Shown here: positions 36,674 through 44,956 of the stretch, one piece after another
How positions within the stretch are numbered: position 1 is the stretch's first letter
Layout: every line of letters starts with the position of its first letter
Program-made: the position numbers and the translations under genes
Notes under the pieces: model-generated
The model's database searches: none
What the model was told of the DNA's origin: nothing
The model's input: the letters and a program-made list of their open reading frames with translations, nothing else
Source: Streptomyces sp. ISL-12
Lineage (GTDB): Bacteria; Actinomycetota; Actinomycetes; Streptomycetales; Streptomycetaceae
Reading direction: 5' to 3'
Assembly: GCF_018614415.1 (NCBI RefSeq)
Contig: NZ_JAGGOO010000040.1
Location: 62,001 to 126,000 of the forward strand
Length of the DNA: 64,000 nt

Positions 36674-36770
36674 CGCGGTCTCCTTGCCGTGTTCGGGGGG
36701 AGGGGGAGGGGGGAGCGGACAGCGACTCCTCGGCCTCGCGCGCTCCCAGCCGATTTTTCGCGCAATTTCT

Positions 36771-36807
36771 CGTGCAATTGCACGCGAGCGCTGTCAGCGT
36801 GGATAAT
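36771..36807 (+). promoter_or_regulatory. 14-bp palindrome overlapping a plus-strand promoter
   Basis: CGTGCAATTGCACG (36771-36784) is a perfect palindrome in an AT-richer patch between the DUF397 gene (minus) and a small gene (plus). TTGCAC at 36778-36783 and GATAAT at 36802-36807, 18 bases apart, look like weak -35 and good -10 elements for the plus strand. The palindrome covers the -35, so a repressor, likely the neighbouring XRE protein, could block it. Confidence 0.5.
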
Positions 36808-36865
36808 AGCTGTGACGCAACTCCCGCGTCGACGCCCCAAGCTGACTGCGTATCAGGGAGGCGCC

Positions 36866-37171
36866 GTGCCGTCATCCGCGTACCTCGTGCTCCGCCCGTC
36901 GAGCGAGTCCACCGCGGCGGGCGCACCGGGCCGGTCCGTGGCGCGGTCGGTGCCCGCCCGTGCGCAGGGGCGGACCGCGCCCGTCGGCCGGGACGAGGAA
37001 CGGCCCCGTGCCCGGGACCGCCGTCCCGCTCCGGCCGGCTGCCGCGTCCCGCGTGAGCGCGGCCACGGCCCGCCCGTCGTCGACGCGCCGGCCGGTACCT
37101 GGGCGCGGACGCCCGAGCCCCCCACGGGCGCGCCCCTCCGGGCCGACTCGCCGGCCCGCCCCCTGACGTGA
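36866..37171 (+). CDS. Small Arg/Pro-rich hypothetical protein
   Basis: 101 residues from GTG at 36866, six bases after AGGGAGG. It opens with MPSSAYLVLRPSSESTA (V read as M) and then becomes a Pro/Arg-rich chain with no transmembrane segment. Third codon positions are almost all G or C, in keeping with a translated frame, and a GATAAT -10 box lies about 60 bp upstream. I do not recognise the family and the function is unknown. The alternative is that the frame is open by chance in GC-rich DNA. Confidence 0.5.
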   Translation: MPSSAYLVLRPSSESTAAGAPGRSVARSVPARAQGRTAPVGRDEERPRARDRRPAPAGCRVPRERGHGPPVVDAPAGTWARTPEPPTGAPLRADSPARPLT

Positions 37172-37212
37172 CCTGCCCCCCGACCCGACCGCCGCGGAAA
37201 GGCCCCCACGCC

Positions 37213-37758
37213 ATGCGCACCGCTCCGACCCCGCAGCCGAGCACCCAGCGCACCGACCGCCCGACGCCGCCGGCCCGCCCCGCCCGGGCCGCGTCCCTGC
37301 CCGGACTCGACCAGGTGCCCTGGGAGCACATCCAGGACTCCAGCGGCTCCGCCGCCGGCATCCCCGCCCTGCTCGACCGGGTGGCCACCGGCGACGCCGA
37401 GACCGCCCGCGCCGCCCTCGCCGAACTGCGCTCCCGCATCTGCCAGTACGGCTTCGTCGTCGAGCAGGCGACCGCCGCCACGGTCCCCTTCCTCTGGGAG
37501 CTGGCCCAGCGGCCCGAGGTGGCCTGCCGGGCGCAGATCATCCGGCTGCTGCGGAGCATCGCGGACGCCCGGCAGTGGGAGAGCACCGCCGCCGCCTACC
37601 CCAAGCTGCTCAACCACCGGGAGAACCCGGTGGCCTGGGAGCGCGCGGCCCGTCAGGCCGTCCGCGCCCGGCGCGGCGCCCTGGAGCGGCTGATGGCGGA
37701 GGACGACACCGAGATCACCCGCGTCACCTCCGAACTGGCCCGCACCCTGCGGGAGTAG
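37213..37758 (+). CDS. Hypothetical helical-repeat protein
   Basis: 181 residues. A disordered Pro/Thr-rich N-terminus leads into LDQVPWEHIQDSSGSAAGIP, then helices such as LLDRVATGDAETARAALAEL, FVVEQATAATVPFLWELAQ and ACRAQIIRLLRSIADARQ. The pattern of paired helices suggests HEAT/ARM-like repeats. No catalytic motif is seen and I do not recognise the family. An upstream GTG at 37168 could add 15 residues. A hairpin terminator follows at 37779. Confidence 0.7.
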   Translation: MRTAPTPQPSTQRTDRPTPPARPARAASLPGLDQVPWEHIQDSSGSAAGIPALLDRVATGDAETARAALAELRSRICQYGFVVEQATAATVPFLWELAQRPEVACRAQIIRLLRSIADARQWESTAAAYPKLLNHRENPVAWERAARQAVRARRGALERLMAEDDTEITRVTSELARTLRE

Positions 37759-37778
37759 ACCCGCGCGCCCCGGAACGG

Positions 37779-37813
37779 GACCCGCGCCCTCCACGGGGGT
37801 GGGGGCGCGGGTC
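37779..37813. terminator. Hairpin terminator
   Basis: GACCCGCGCCC (37779-37789) pairs with GGGCGCGGGTC (37803-37813), an 11-bp stem with a 13-base loop, followed by TCCC. It lies 20 bp after the stop of the helical-repeat gene. Confidence 0.7.
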
Positions 37814-37859
37814 TCCCGGTGCGTGGGACGGTGTGGCGGACTCCGGGCCGAACCGGGTA

Positions 37860-37873
37860 GGAAAGCGCTTGCC
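37860..37873. promoter_or_regulatory. LacI-type operator candidate upstream of the ABC exporter
   Basis: GGAAAGCGCTTGCC is palindromic except for one mismatched pair and has the AAGCGCTT core typical of LacI-family operators in streptomycetes. It ends 42 bp before the start of the ABC transporter gene. Confidence 0.4.
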
Positions 37874-37915
37874 CCACGCTTGCCTCACCCACGGCCGCAC
37901 TGGAGGACCACGCCG

Positions 37916-39685
37916 ATGGCGTCGTCGTTGGAAAAGCCGCTCGACCACCGCTACCGCGGCGAGCACCCGATACGCACCCTCGTCTACCTGTTCCGCGCCG
38001 ACCGCGACCGCCTGATCGGCGCGGTCGTCGTCTTCACGGTCAAGCACAGCCCCGTCTGGCTGCTGCCCCTGATCACCGCCTCCATCATCGACACGGTCGT
38101 CCAGCACCGGCCGATCGGCGAACTGTGGACCAGCACCGGGATCATCATGTTCATCCTGGTGGTCAACTACCCGCTGCACCTGCTGTACGTCCGTCTCCTG
38201 TACGGCAGCATCCGCCGCATGGGCACCGCGCTGCGCTCCGCGCTGTGCACCCGCATGCAGCAGCTCTCCATCGGCTACCACTCCCGGGTCAGCGCCGGTG
38301 TGCTCCAGGCCAAGGTCGTACGGGACGTCGAGACCGTGGAGACGGCCGTGCAGCAGACCGCGGAGAACGGGCTCGGCGCCCTCACCGTGCTCACCGGCGG
38401 CCTGGTCATCATCGCCGTGCGTACCCCCGAGTTCCTCCCCGTCTTCCTCGTCGTCGTGCCCGCCGCCTCGCTCCTGGTGGCCAGGCTGAGGGCCCGGCTG
38501 CGCAGCCACAACGAGCACTTCCGCCACGAGGTGGAGACCCTGTCGTCCCGCGTCACGGAGATGACCCGGCTGATACCGGTCACCCGCGCCCACGGCCTGG
38601 AGCGCAAGGCGCTGCGCCGCATGGACGGCACCCTGGACCGCCTGCTCACCTCCGCCCTCCGCCTCGACCTCGTCAACGGCCGCTTCGGCTCGGCGGCCTG
38701 GGTGCTCCTCAACGTGATCGGCGTCCTGGTCCTGGCCGGCGCCGGGCTCGTCTCGTACTACGACGTGTGGGGCGTCACCGCCGGTGATGTCGTCATGCTC
38801 AGCGCGTTCCTCACCACCCTCACCAACTCCACGACAACGTTGGCGAGCCTCGCCCCGGTCATCACCAAGGGCCTGGAGTCCGTCCGTTCGGTCGGCGAGG
38901 TCCTCCAGGCGCCCGAACTGGAGGACAACGAGGGCAAGGCGGAACTGGACTCGCTGCGGGGCGCGGTCACCTTCGAGAACGTCGGCCACGTCTACGACCG
39001 CGACGGGCGGCCCGCGGTGCGCGACTTCACCCTCGACGTCGCGCCCGGCGAGACGATCGCGCTGGTGGGCGCCTCCGGCGCGGGCAAGTCCACCGTGCTC
39101 AACCTCGTCATCGGCTTCCTGCGCCCCACCTCCGGCCGGCTGCTGCTGGACGGCACGGACATGAACACCCTGGACCTGCGCACCTACCGGCGGTTCGTGT
39201 CGGTGGTGCCGCAGGAGTCCATCCTCTTCGACGGCACCATCAGGGAGAACGTCGCCTACGGCATGGACGACGCCGACGAGGAGACGGTGCGCGCCGCGCT
39301 GCGCGACGCCAACGCGCTGGAGTTCGTCGACCGGCTGCCGCAGGGCCTGGACACCCTGGTCGGCGAGCACGGCGCCCGGCTGTCCGGCGGGCAGCGCCAG
39401 CGCCTGGCCATCGCCCGTGCGCTGATACGGGATCCCCGGGTGCTCATCCTGGACGAGGCGACCTCGGCGCTGGACACCCGGTCGGAGGCGCTGGTCCAGC
39501 AGGCCCTCGCCCGGCTGCTGCGCGGACGCACCACGTTCGTCGTGGCCCACCGGCTCTCCACCGTGCGGGGCGCGGACCGGATCGTCGTGATGGGGGACGG
39601 ACGGATCGAGGAGATCGGCACCCACGAGGAACTGCTCGGCCGCGGCGGGGCGTACACCGCGCTGCACAGCGGCCAGGTCGCCTGA
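37916..39685 (+). CDS. ABC exporter, fused membrane and ATPase domains
   Basis: A 589-residue half-transporter that should act as a homodimer. Six hydrophobic segments span residues about 30-310; RLIGAVVVFTVKHSPVWLLP opens the first helix pair. The ATPase domain has Walker A VGASGAGKSTVLNL, Q-loop VVPQESILFDGTIRENVAYG, signature LSGGQRQRLAIARAL, Walker B VLILDEATSALDTRSE and the switch His in FVVAHRLSTV. All catalytic residues are present, so it should export a lipid, drug or peptide. GGAGGACC precedes the ATG. The substrate is unknown. Confidence 0.93.
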   Translation: MASSLEKPLDHRYRGEHPIRTLVYLFRADRDRLIGAVVVFTVKHSPVWLLPLITASIIDTVVQHRPIGELWTSTGIIMFILVVNYPLHLLYVRLLYGSIRRMGTALRSALCTRMQQLSIGYHSRVSAGVLQAKVVRDVETVETAVQQTAENGLGALTVLTGGLVIIAVRTPEFLPVFLVVVPAASLLVARLRARLRSHNEHFRHEVETLSSRVTEMTRLIPVTRAHGLERKALRRMDGTLDRLLTSALRLDLVNGRFGSAAWVLLNVIGVLVLAGAGLVSYYDVWGVTAGDVVMLSAFLTTLTNSTTTLASLAPVITKGLESVRSVGEVLQAPELEDNEGKAELDSLRGAVTFENVGHVYDRDGRPAVRDFTLDVAPGETIALVGASGAGKSTVLNLVIGFLRPTSGRLLLDGTDMNTLDLRTYRRFVSVVPQESILFDGTIRENVAYGMDDADEETVRAALRDANALEFVDRLPQGLDTLVGEHGARLSGGQRQRLAIARALIRDPRVLILDEATSALDTRSEALVQQALARLLRGRTTFVVAHRLSTVRGADRIVVMGDGRIEEIGTHEELLGRGGAYTALHSGQVA

Positions 39686-39701
39686 CCGGCCCGCGAGGCC
39701 G

Positions 39702-40061
39702 TCACGCGGCGCTGCTCCTGGGTACCCGCCGGGCGCAGCCCGCGTCGTGGTCGCTGCCCAGACTCGTCCACCAGCGTTCGCAGCAGGCCGCGTCCAGCTC
39801 GGCCCGGACCAGTGCGTCGGCGGCCCCGGTCGCCGCCGGCGCGCGGGACGGGCGTACCGGCGCGCGCCGCCGGGCGGCGACGGCCCGCTGGTCGGCGATG
39901 ACCGTCTCGCGGACCACGGCGATCAGCGGCACCGCACTGGCGCCCGCGAACACGGCGGCGGCCCACAGCGGGCCGTACCGCAGCTCCAGGACCGCGGTCC
40001 AGGCGAGTCCCGTACTGGTGGCGACGTAGAGGGCGCAGAGCAGGCGGCTGGATCGTGTCAT
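39702..40061 (-). CDS. Small membrane protein, hypothetical
   Basis: 119 residues with two hydrophobic segments, LLCALYVATSTGLAWTAVL and LWAAAVFAGASAVPLIAVV, then a basic stretch [16 protein letters not shown] and a Cys-containing tail (DAACCERWW and DAGCARR). The Cys trio may bind metal or form a disulfide. No family is recognised. The ribosome site is poor, so the start is not certain. It is convergent with the ABC exporter. Confidence 0.65.
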   Translation of the reverse strand: MTRSSRLLCALYVATSTGLAWTAVLELRYGPLWAAAVFAGASAVPLIAVVRETVIADQRAVAARRRAPVRPSRAPAATGAADALVRAELDAACCERWWTSLGSDHDAGCARRVPRSSAA

Positions 40062-40289
40062 CGGGGGAACACCGTTCGTCGTGGATGCCGTACAGGCTGC
40101 TCAACGCGGGGCGGCGGGCCGGGGAAGCGGGGGCGTACCGGCCCATTTTCGGCCATGTCGCCGTCCATTCACCGTGGCGGATGGTCGGTAAGCGTAGAAA
40201 ACCGGTCAATCGAGAGCAGTGGCGTGCATGTTGCGAATGATTCGGCCGGGTCCGGGCAGGCGCAGTGAAAATCGAGAGAGGGGCGCTAC

Positions 40290-40529
40290 GTGCTGGTACC
40301 GGACCCGAAGGTCGTCAGGGAGCTGTTGACGCGATACGCGGCACTGCGGATCGCGCAGGCGGAGCGGGAGCGGCCGGCGACGGCGCGCGAGCTGGCCGAC
40401 GTCAGCTACACGTTGTGCGTGATGACGGGGACCACCGACATCCACGACGCGGTGGCGGCGGCGGACGCCCTGCTGCTCGCCCTGGCGGCCGAACCGGACG
40501 AGGAGAGCGGCCTGTCGCTGGCCGTGTGA
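40290..40529 (+). CDS. DUF5133 family protein
   Basis: 79 residues from GTG at 40290, with GAGAGAGGGG upstream. LVPDPKVVRELLTRYAALRI and ARELADVSYTLCVMTGTTDI are the family's hallmark segments; the protein ends LLLALAAEPDEESGLSLAV. DUF5133 proteins are small, probably helical, streptomycete-specific proteins without known function, often found near regulators or secondary metabolism genes. It appears to be a single-gene unit here. Confidence 0.8.
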   Translation: MLVPDPKVVRELLTRYAALRIAQAERERPATARELADVSYTLCVMTGTTDIHDAVAAADALLLALAAEPDEESGLSLAV

Positions 40530-40692
40530 CCCCGGGCGAGGTCCGCCGGGCCGGCCCTTTCCCCGGCGGACCGCGCCCGCACCTGGCGGGAATCCGTCGG
40601 AAGCTGTCATTCCCGCCCCTGTGCGATCACTCGGCGGCTTTCTACCGTGGGGCTCCGAACCACGCCGATCACCCCGCACCGGAGCCCGACCG

Positions 40693-41178
40693 ATGACAAA
40701 GCTGTTGCTGTCCCTGCACGTCCTGGCCGCCATCGTCGCCATCGGTCCCGTCACGGTGGCCGCCAGCATGTTCCCGCCCGCGGTCCGCCGGACGGCGCTG
40801 CCCGGGGGCGCCGGCGACGGGGAGACCGGCGGGGCGGGCGGCCTGGGCACCGTCCGGCTGCTGCACCGCATCTGCCGCGTCTACGCGGGTCTCGGGATCG
40901 CCGTTCCGCTCCTCGGCTTCGTCACCGCACAGGCGATGGGCGTGCTCGGCGACCCCTGGCTCATCGTCTCCGTCGTGCTGACCGCCGTCGCCGCCGGCCT
41001 CCTCGTCGTCCTCGTCCTGCCCGGTCAGGAGGCCCTCCTGGAACGACTGACCGGCGGGCAGGCCGTGGAGCGCGCCGGTACCGCCCGGCTCGCCATGTTC
41101 ACCGGCCTGTTCAACCTGCTCTGGGCCACCGTCACCGTCCTGATGATCGTCCGCCCGGGCTCCACGACCGGAGCCTGA
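40693..41178 (+). CDS. Integral membrane protein, DUF2269-like
   Basis: 161 residues with four hydrophobic helices. The first, LLLSLHVLAAIVAIGPVTVA, carries a His and resembles DUF2269-type proteins. RLLHRICRVYAGLGIAVPLL has a second His. Paired His in such four-helix proteins can bind heme, but this is only a suggestion. A Gly-rich loop follows the first helix. CGGAG stands eight bases before the ATG. Confidence 0.65.
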   Translation: MTKLLLSLHVLAAIVAIGPVTVAASMFPPAVRRTALPGGAGDGETGGAGGLGTVRLLHRICRVYAGLGIAVPLLGFVTAQAMGVLGDPWLIVSVVLTAVAAGLLVVLVLPGQEALLERLTGGQAVERAGTARLAMFTGLFNLLWATVTVLMIVRPGSTTGA

Positions 41179-41331
41179 GCCGGGGGCACGTCCTCATCAG
41201 GTCCGCGGCGTGGTGCCCGGTCACCTCTCGTCCGGCAGCGCCGTCTTCGCGGGGCCGGCGCGGCGCCCGACTAGACTGCGCAGTCGCGCCTGGACCCCCA
41301 GGGGCGGACGACAGGAAAGGCACGTTGACGG

Positions 41332-41535
41332 ATGTTCCAGGATTCGCCCATCTACGACCGACTCGTCGCCGAATGCGGTGATGTCCCCACGGTGGTGCGG
41401 CGGGAGGCGGAGCGGGTGAGCAGGGAACTGGAGGCCGTCATGCGTCCGATGCTCTCCTCCGGTCGCGAACGTCCGCCGTCCCCGGGCAACGGCTGGCAGC
41501 GCACCGCCCTGCTGCCCGGCCCCGGCCCCAACTGA
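41332..41535 (+). CDS. Small conserved hypothetical protein
   Basis: 67 residues. The N-terminal half is helical and highly charged (SPIYDRLVAECGDVPTVVRR, then EAERVSRELEAVM), and the C-terminus is Pro/Gly-rich. AGGAAAGG stands eleven bases before the ATG. It is convergent with the ATP-grasp maturase gene, 34 bp from its stop. I have seen similar short proteins in streptomycetes but know no function. It is unlikely to be a RiPP precursor, since it lacks the family leader and is oppositely oriented. Confidence 0.6.
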   Translation: MFQDSPIYDRLVAECGDVPTVVRREAERVSRELEAVMRPMLSSGRERPPSPGNGWQRTALLPGPGPN

Positions 41536-41569
41536 CCGGCGGACCGGGCCGGGTGCCCCAGCGCCGTGG

Positions 41570-42565
41570 TCAGCGCACCGCCGCGCCGGCGCCGCCCGCG
41601 CTCTCCTCGTCGTCGGCCGACTCGGGCTCCCCGGTGCCGGGCCGGGCGAGCCACGCGGCGATGGTCCGGGCGATCGGCTGGCCGGTGTCCACCTCCACGA
41701 AGCCGAACTGCCCCGACTGGTTGCACTCCAGGAACCACCAGGTGCCGTCGCCGTCCTCGGCGAAGTCGAAGGCCCCGTAGGCCAGTTGGGCCTTCCGGGC
41801 GTAGGCGAGGACGGCCGCCGCGACCCGCGGCGCCACCTCGGTGGGGCGCCACGGCTCGGCGGACCCGTCGAAACGGACGTCGACCTCGGCCGAGTCCGCG
41901 GCGGTCGCCTTGCGGGCGGCCAGCAGCCGGTCGCCGACGACGGTCAGCCGGATGTCGGCGCGCTTGGCCACCCGCCGTTGCAGCAGCGTGGGGCCGAAGG
42001 CGACCGCGGAGAAGTCCGTCTCGGGGGAGACCCGGCTGGTCGGCACCGCCCGCGGCGGGTCCTGCGGATGCGCGCCCGAGACGGGCTTGACCACCAGGTC
42101 CGGATAGCGCTCGGCGAACTCGCGGGCCGCGCGTGGGAACGTCGTGATCAGCGTGGCCGGCACCGGCAGCCCGCACCGCTGGGCGAGCCGCAGCTGCCAG
42201 GGCTTGTGCCGGGCCCGGCGGGCCGCGTCCGGATGGTTCATCCACCGAGCCCCGCAGCCGCGCAGCATGCCGTACAGGGCCTGCGACGACTCCTCGGTCA
42301 GCCACCGCGACGGCGTGGCCGCCCGGGCGGCCGGGGTGCCCGGCCTGCGCACCCAGACGGAACGCAGCCCGCCGATGCTCACCAGCCGGCCCCCCGAGGA
42401 CAGGTGCCCCCGGAAGGAGCCGTGGACGAACTCCCCGGACAGGGCGACGGAATCGGTCAGGTCGGCCGGGTCCAGGCGCACCACCGGCACGCCCGACTCG
42501 TTCAGGTGCACGACCACCATGTCCGCCGTGACGTCCTCTTCACAGGTCAGGATCAACACGGTCAT
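41570..42565 (-). CDS. tgmB: ATP-grasp ribosomal peptide maturase (graspetide ligase)
   Basis: A 331-residue ATP-grasp enzyme of the MvdD/TgmB type, which forms ester or amide crosslinks between side chains of its peptide partner. It begins MTVLILTCEEDVTADMVV. The ATP-binding Lys lies in DLVVKPVSGAHPQD, and the metal-binding end is TWWFLECNQSGQFGFVEVDT with the E-x-N pair. RWMNHPDAARRARHKPWQL is the usual central motif. The precursor peptide gene ends 16 bases upstream. The third gene often found in such loci, a methyltransferase, is not present. Cytoplasmic. Confidence 0.93.
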   Translation of the reverse strand: MTVLILTCEEDVTADMVVVHLNESGVPVVRLDPADLTDSVALSGEFVHGSFRGHLSSGGRLVSIGGLRSVWVRRPGTPAARAATPSRWLTEESSQALYGMLRGCGARWMNHPDAARRARHKPWQLRLAQRCGLPVPATLITTFPRAAREFAERYPDLVVKPVSGAHPQDPPRAVPTSRVSPETDFSAVAFGPTLLQRRVAKRADIRLTVVGDRLLAARKATAADSAEVDVRFDGSAEPWRPTEVAPRVAAAVLAYARKAQLAYGAFDFAEDGDGTWWFLECNQSGQFGFVEVDTGQPIARTIAAWLARPGTGEPESADDEESAGGAGAAVR

Positions 42566-42581
42566 CGAAGACGGTCCGTGT

Positions 42582-42773
42582 TCAGTCGTCGAAGTGGGTC
42601 TTCGAGCCCGCCGTGGACGTAGTGGTCCCCAGCTCCCTCAGCAGCGCGTGGTCGCCGGCGGCCACGCGTCCGTCGCGGAGCACGTTCAACTGCAGTCCGG
42701 AGTCGTAGACGTACGGAGCGGCGAACTCCAACTCCCCTACGGGACGTGCGTAGTCGAGCGCGAACGGTTGCAT
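42582..42773 (-). CDS. tgmA: ATP-grasp-modified RiPP precursor (graspetide precursor)
   Basis: 63 residues beginning MQPFALDYARPV, a leader like that of the putative ATP-grasp target peptides. AAPYVYDSGLQLNVLRDGR occupies the middle. The C-terminal core holds GTTTSTAGSKTHFDD (residues 49-63): Thr/Ser/Lys donors at 50-54, 57, 58 and 59, and acceptor Asp62 and Asp63. Side-chain ester or amide closures are therefore limited to two carboxylates plus any in the Asp41/Glu47 area. It is immediately upstream of the maturase on the same strand. A TATAAG hexamer at 42862-42867 (minus) may be its -10 box. Confidence 0.92.
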   Translation of the reverse strand: MQPFALDYARPVGELEFAAPYVYDSGLQLNVLRDGRVAAGDHALLRELGTTTSTAGSKTHFDD

Positions 42774-42892
42774 CGTCTCTCCCTGGTCGGTGCTGCGCCG
42801 ATCAAGCGATGGGCCGCCTGTGCCGTCGCCTGGTCCGCCGACTTCCTTCGGCTTCCAGAGACTTATACGAATCGAACGGGTGAATGGTTTCC

Positions 42893-43180
42893 TTACTCTC
42901 CGTAGTCGCGACGCGGTTTCGCCAGGGAACCGCGAGCGGAACGCAGAGCCAGGAGCAGTACGCCCACGTCGTCCAGGTACACCGGATCGGGCACCAGGTC
43001 GGCGGGCAGTACGAGATAGAGGACGGCGCCCCAGAAGATCCAGCGCGGTCCGGCCGGCAGTCCGGCCCGGCGCAGCTCCCGCCGGGTCCGTACCAGCCGT
43101 ACCAGCACCGCCACGGCCAGGGCCAGCACGACCGCCGCGAGCGACGCCGCCACGATCAGTACCGACGTGGTCGTATCCAC
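42893..43180 (-). CDS. YkvA/DUF1232 family membrane protein
   Basis: 95 residues from GTG at 43180. The first hydrophobic helix is SVLIVAASLAAVVLALAVAV. The DUF1232 motif is visible as LYLVLPADLVPDPVYLDDVG, followed by VLLLALRSARGS. These are small membrane proteins, named after YkvA, of unknown role. A G-rich stretch precedes the start. It lies 119 bp upstream of the graspetide precursor on the same strand; a functional link is not shown. Confidence 0.85.
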   Translation of the reverse strand: MDTTTSVLIVAASLAAVVLALAVAVLVRLVRTRRELRRAGLPAGPRWIFWGAVLYLVLPADLVPDPVYLDDVGVLLLALRSARGSLAKPRRDYGE

Positions 43181-43409
43181 CCCCGCCCCCCCTTCGTCCC
43201 GGTGCGCCGCGACGCACGCGTCCCTCACCGGATTCCCCCGCACGGCGCGGATATGGCAGCCGGACGGGTGCTCCGCGTCACCCCTCATCCGCGCGGCTCA
43301 CCCGAGTGGCAGACCGGTGCGGGGGCGCCTAGTAATGGTCACCACACAAGTCGCGCGTCGCATGTCGGGGACGCAGGAAGCGGCCGCATTCCTTCAGACG
43401 GAGAAGACC

Positions 43410-44867
43410 ATGACCACCGGCTCTTCAACACCCCGCCCGAACGAGTACGCCATAGCCACCTCCGTGGACCTGCCGTCCGCGGAGACCACCAGCGGCACCG
43501 GGACCCACCCGGTGCGCCCGCCGGACGCCGCGCCCGGTCAGCAGCAGCCCGACGGTCCGTACGCCGACGGCGCGTACGCCGGCCCCTCGTACGCCGATGA
43601 CGCCCCGTACCCCGACGGCCCCCTCCCGGACGAGCCCTGCGCCGACGAGGAACCGGCGTTCGAGGAGCCCCGGGGGGCGAGGGAACCACAACAGCCCGGG
43701 GAGCCCACGGGGCCGGGGGAGCGCACGGGGCCGGGGGAGCGCACGGAGTCCGGGGAGCCCAGGGACCCCGCGGGGGCCGGAGAACCCGCTCGGCGACGCC
43801 ACGACCCGGCGGCGTACGGCGACCCGGTCGGCGACCTGGTGCGGGCGGCCGTGGCCGACCGGCCGCTGGAGGAGGTCGTCTCGCTCATCACGATGCTGGA
43901 GCGGTCACCGCAGTACGCCCAGGCCACCCTCGACGCCCTGCGCGCGGTCGGTGTCAGCCGGTCGGTGGAGGACGTGACCCGGCTGGTCGGCCTGCTGACC
44001 CGGCCGCCGCGCCACGCCGACAGCGCCGACGAGGCGATCCGCGCCGCGGCCGAGCACCGTCCGGTGGAGGAGGTGACCCGGCTGATGGCGCTGCTGCACC
44101 GCACCCCGCTGGAACCGCACTGCGGGAAGGAGGCGGTCCGGGCCGCGGCCACCGGCCGGCCCGTCGAGGAACTCGTCCACCTGATCGGCCGCCTCGCCGA
44201 AGAGCGCCCCGACCCGCTGGGCCAGCCCGGCGAGCGGCCGCCGCGAACCGACGACGACGAGGAACCGGGCGGCTCGGGGACCCCGGGCGGCGGTTCCCGC
44301 CACGGTGGCCTGGGCGCCGCGCTCACCGGCGTCGGCCGCAGGGGTCGCGAACGCGCGTGGAGCGCGCGCCGGATCCGCGCCACCGGCACCCGTCGGGGAG
44401 TGCCGGAGGGCGCGGCCGAGCGTGCCGCGCGCCGGCCGGTGTCCAGGACCGCGTCGCTGACGAGCTGGCTGGCCGTGGTGGTGCTCGCCGGGTGCGGGGT
44501 GGCGTACTTCCCCCTCCACACCGGCGGCGCCTCCGCCCGCGTCTACGCCGCCGCCTTCGCCCTGTCCGCGCTCTGCCTGCTGCTGGCCCTGGTGATGTCC
44601 GTGCGGCCCCGCGTGCCGGTGCTCGCCGCCGCTGTGGTGGGACCGGCGGCGCTGGCCGCCGTCCGGCTCTACGCCGTGACGGCCGCGGAGTCCCGGCTGG
44701 ACCGGCTCATGGACCTGGCCCTGGCCCCCGCCTGGCTGGCCGTCACGGTCGCCGTGGCCGCGTCGCTGACGGCGCTGACCGCGCTGTGCGTACGGGTCGC
44801 CTCCCTGCTGCCCGGCAGCCGCTGGGCGGTCGGCCCGGCGGCCGGGGCGCGCGGCGCGACGGACTGA
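43410..44867 (+). CDS. Membrane protein with 33-residue helical tandem repeats
   Basis: 485 residues from ATG at 43410, with CGGAGAAG upstream. The first 140 residues are disordered, acidic and Pro/Gly-rich. Residues 145-270 hold four tandem units of 33 residues (145-177, 178-210, 211-243, partial 244-270), each starting like RAAxxxRPVEEVTRLxxLL. After another Gly-rich linker, four hydrophobic helices fill the C-terminal 130 residues. The repeats should form paired helices facing the cytoplasm, perhaps a binding scaffold. I do not recognise a named family. A strong terminator follows at 44895. Confidence 0.75.
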   Translation: MTTGSSTPRPNEYAIATSVDLPSAETTSGTGTHPVRPPDAAPGQQQPDGPYADGAYAGPSYADDAPYPDGPLPDEPCADEEPAFEEPRGAREPQQPGEPTGPGERTGPGERTESGEPRDPAGAGEPARRRHDPAAYGDPVGDLVRAAVADRPLEEVVSLITMLERSPQYAQATLDALRAVGVSRSVEDVTRLVGLLTRPPRHADSADEAIRAAAEHRPVEEVTRLMALLHRTPLEPHCGKEAVRAAATGRPVEELVHLIGRLAEERPDPLGQPGERPPRTDDDEEPGGSGTPGGGSRHGGLGAALTGVGRRGRERAWSARRIRATGTRRGVPEGAAERAARRPVSRTASLTSWLAVVVLAGCGVAYFPLHTGGASARVYAAAFALSALCLLLALVMSVRPRVPVLAAAVVGPAALAAVRLYAVTAAESRLDRLMDLALAPAWLAVTVAVAASLTALTALCVRVASLLPGSRWAVGPAAGARGATD

Positions 44868-44894
44868 CCGCCTTCCCGCCGCCCGCAACGGCAC

Positions 44895-44926
44895 GGGCCC
44901 GGGCCGCCGACACGCGGCCCGGGCCC
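44895..44926. terminator. Hairpin terminator with T-run
   Basis: GGGCCCGGGCCG (44895-44906) pairs with 44915-44926, a 12-bp stem with an eight-base loop followed by TTT. It ends the plus-strand repeat-protein transcript. Confidence 0.8.
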
Positions 44927-44956
44927 TTTCACGGGGACCGTCCGTCGGGCCCTGCC

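Noticed and set aside
41332..41535. A second graspetide precursor
   Set aside because: It is on the opposite strand, lacks the leader motif and has no Thr/Ser plus Asp core.
42855..42892. Promoter for the graspetide precursor
   Set aside because: TATAAG at 42862-42867 on the minus strand is a fair -10, but no convincing -35 lies at 16-18 bases, so it is not listed as a feature.
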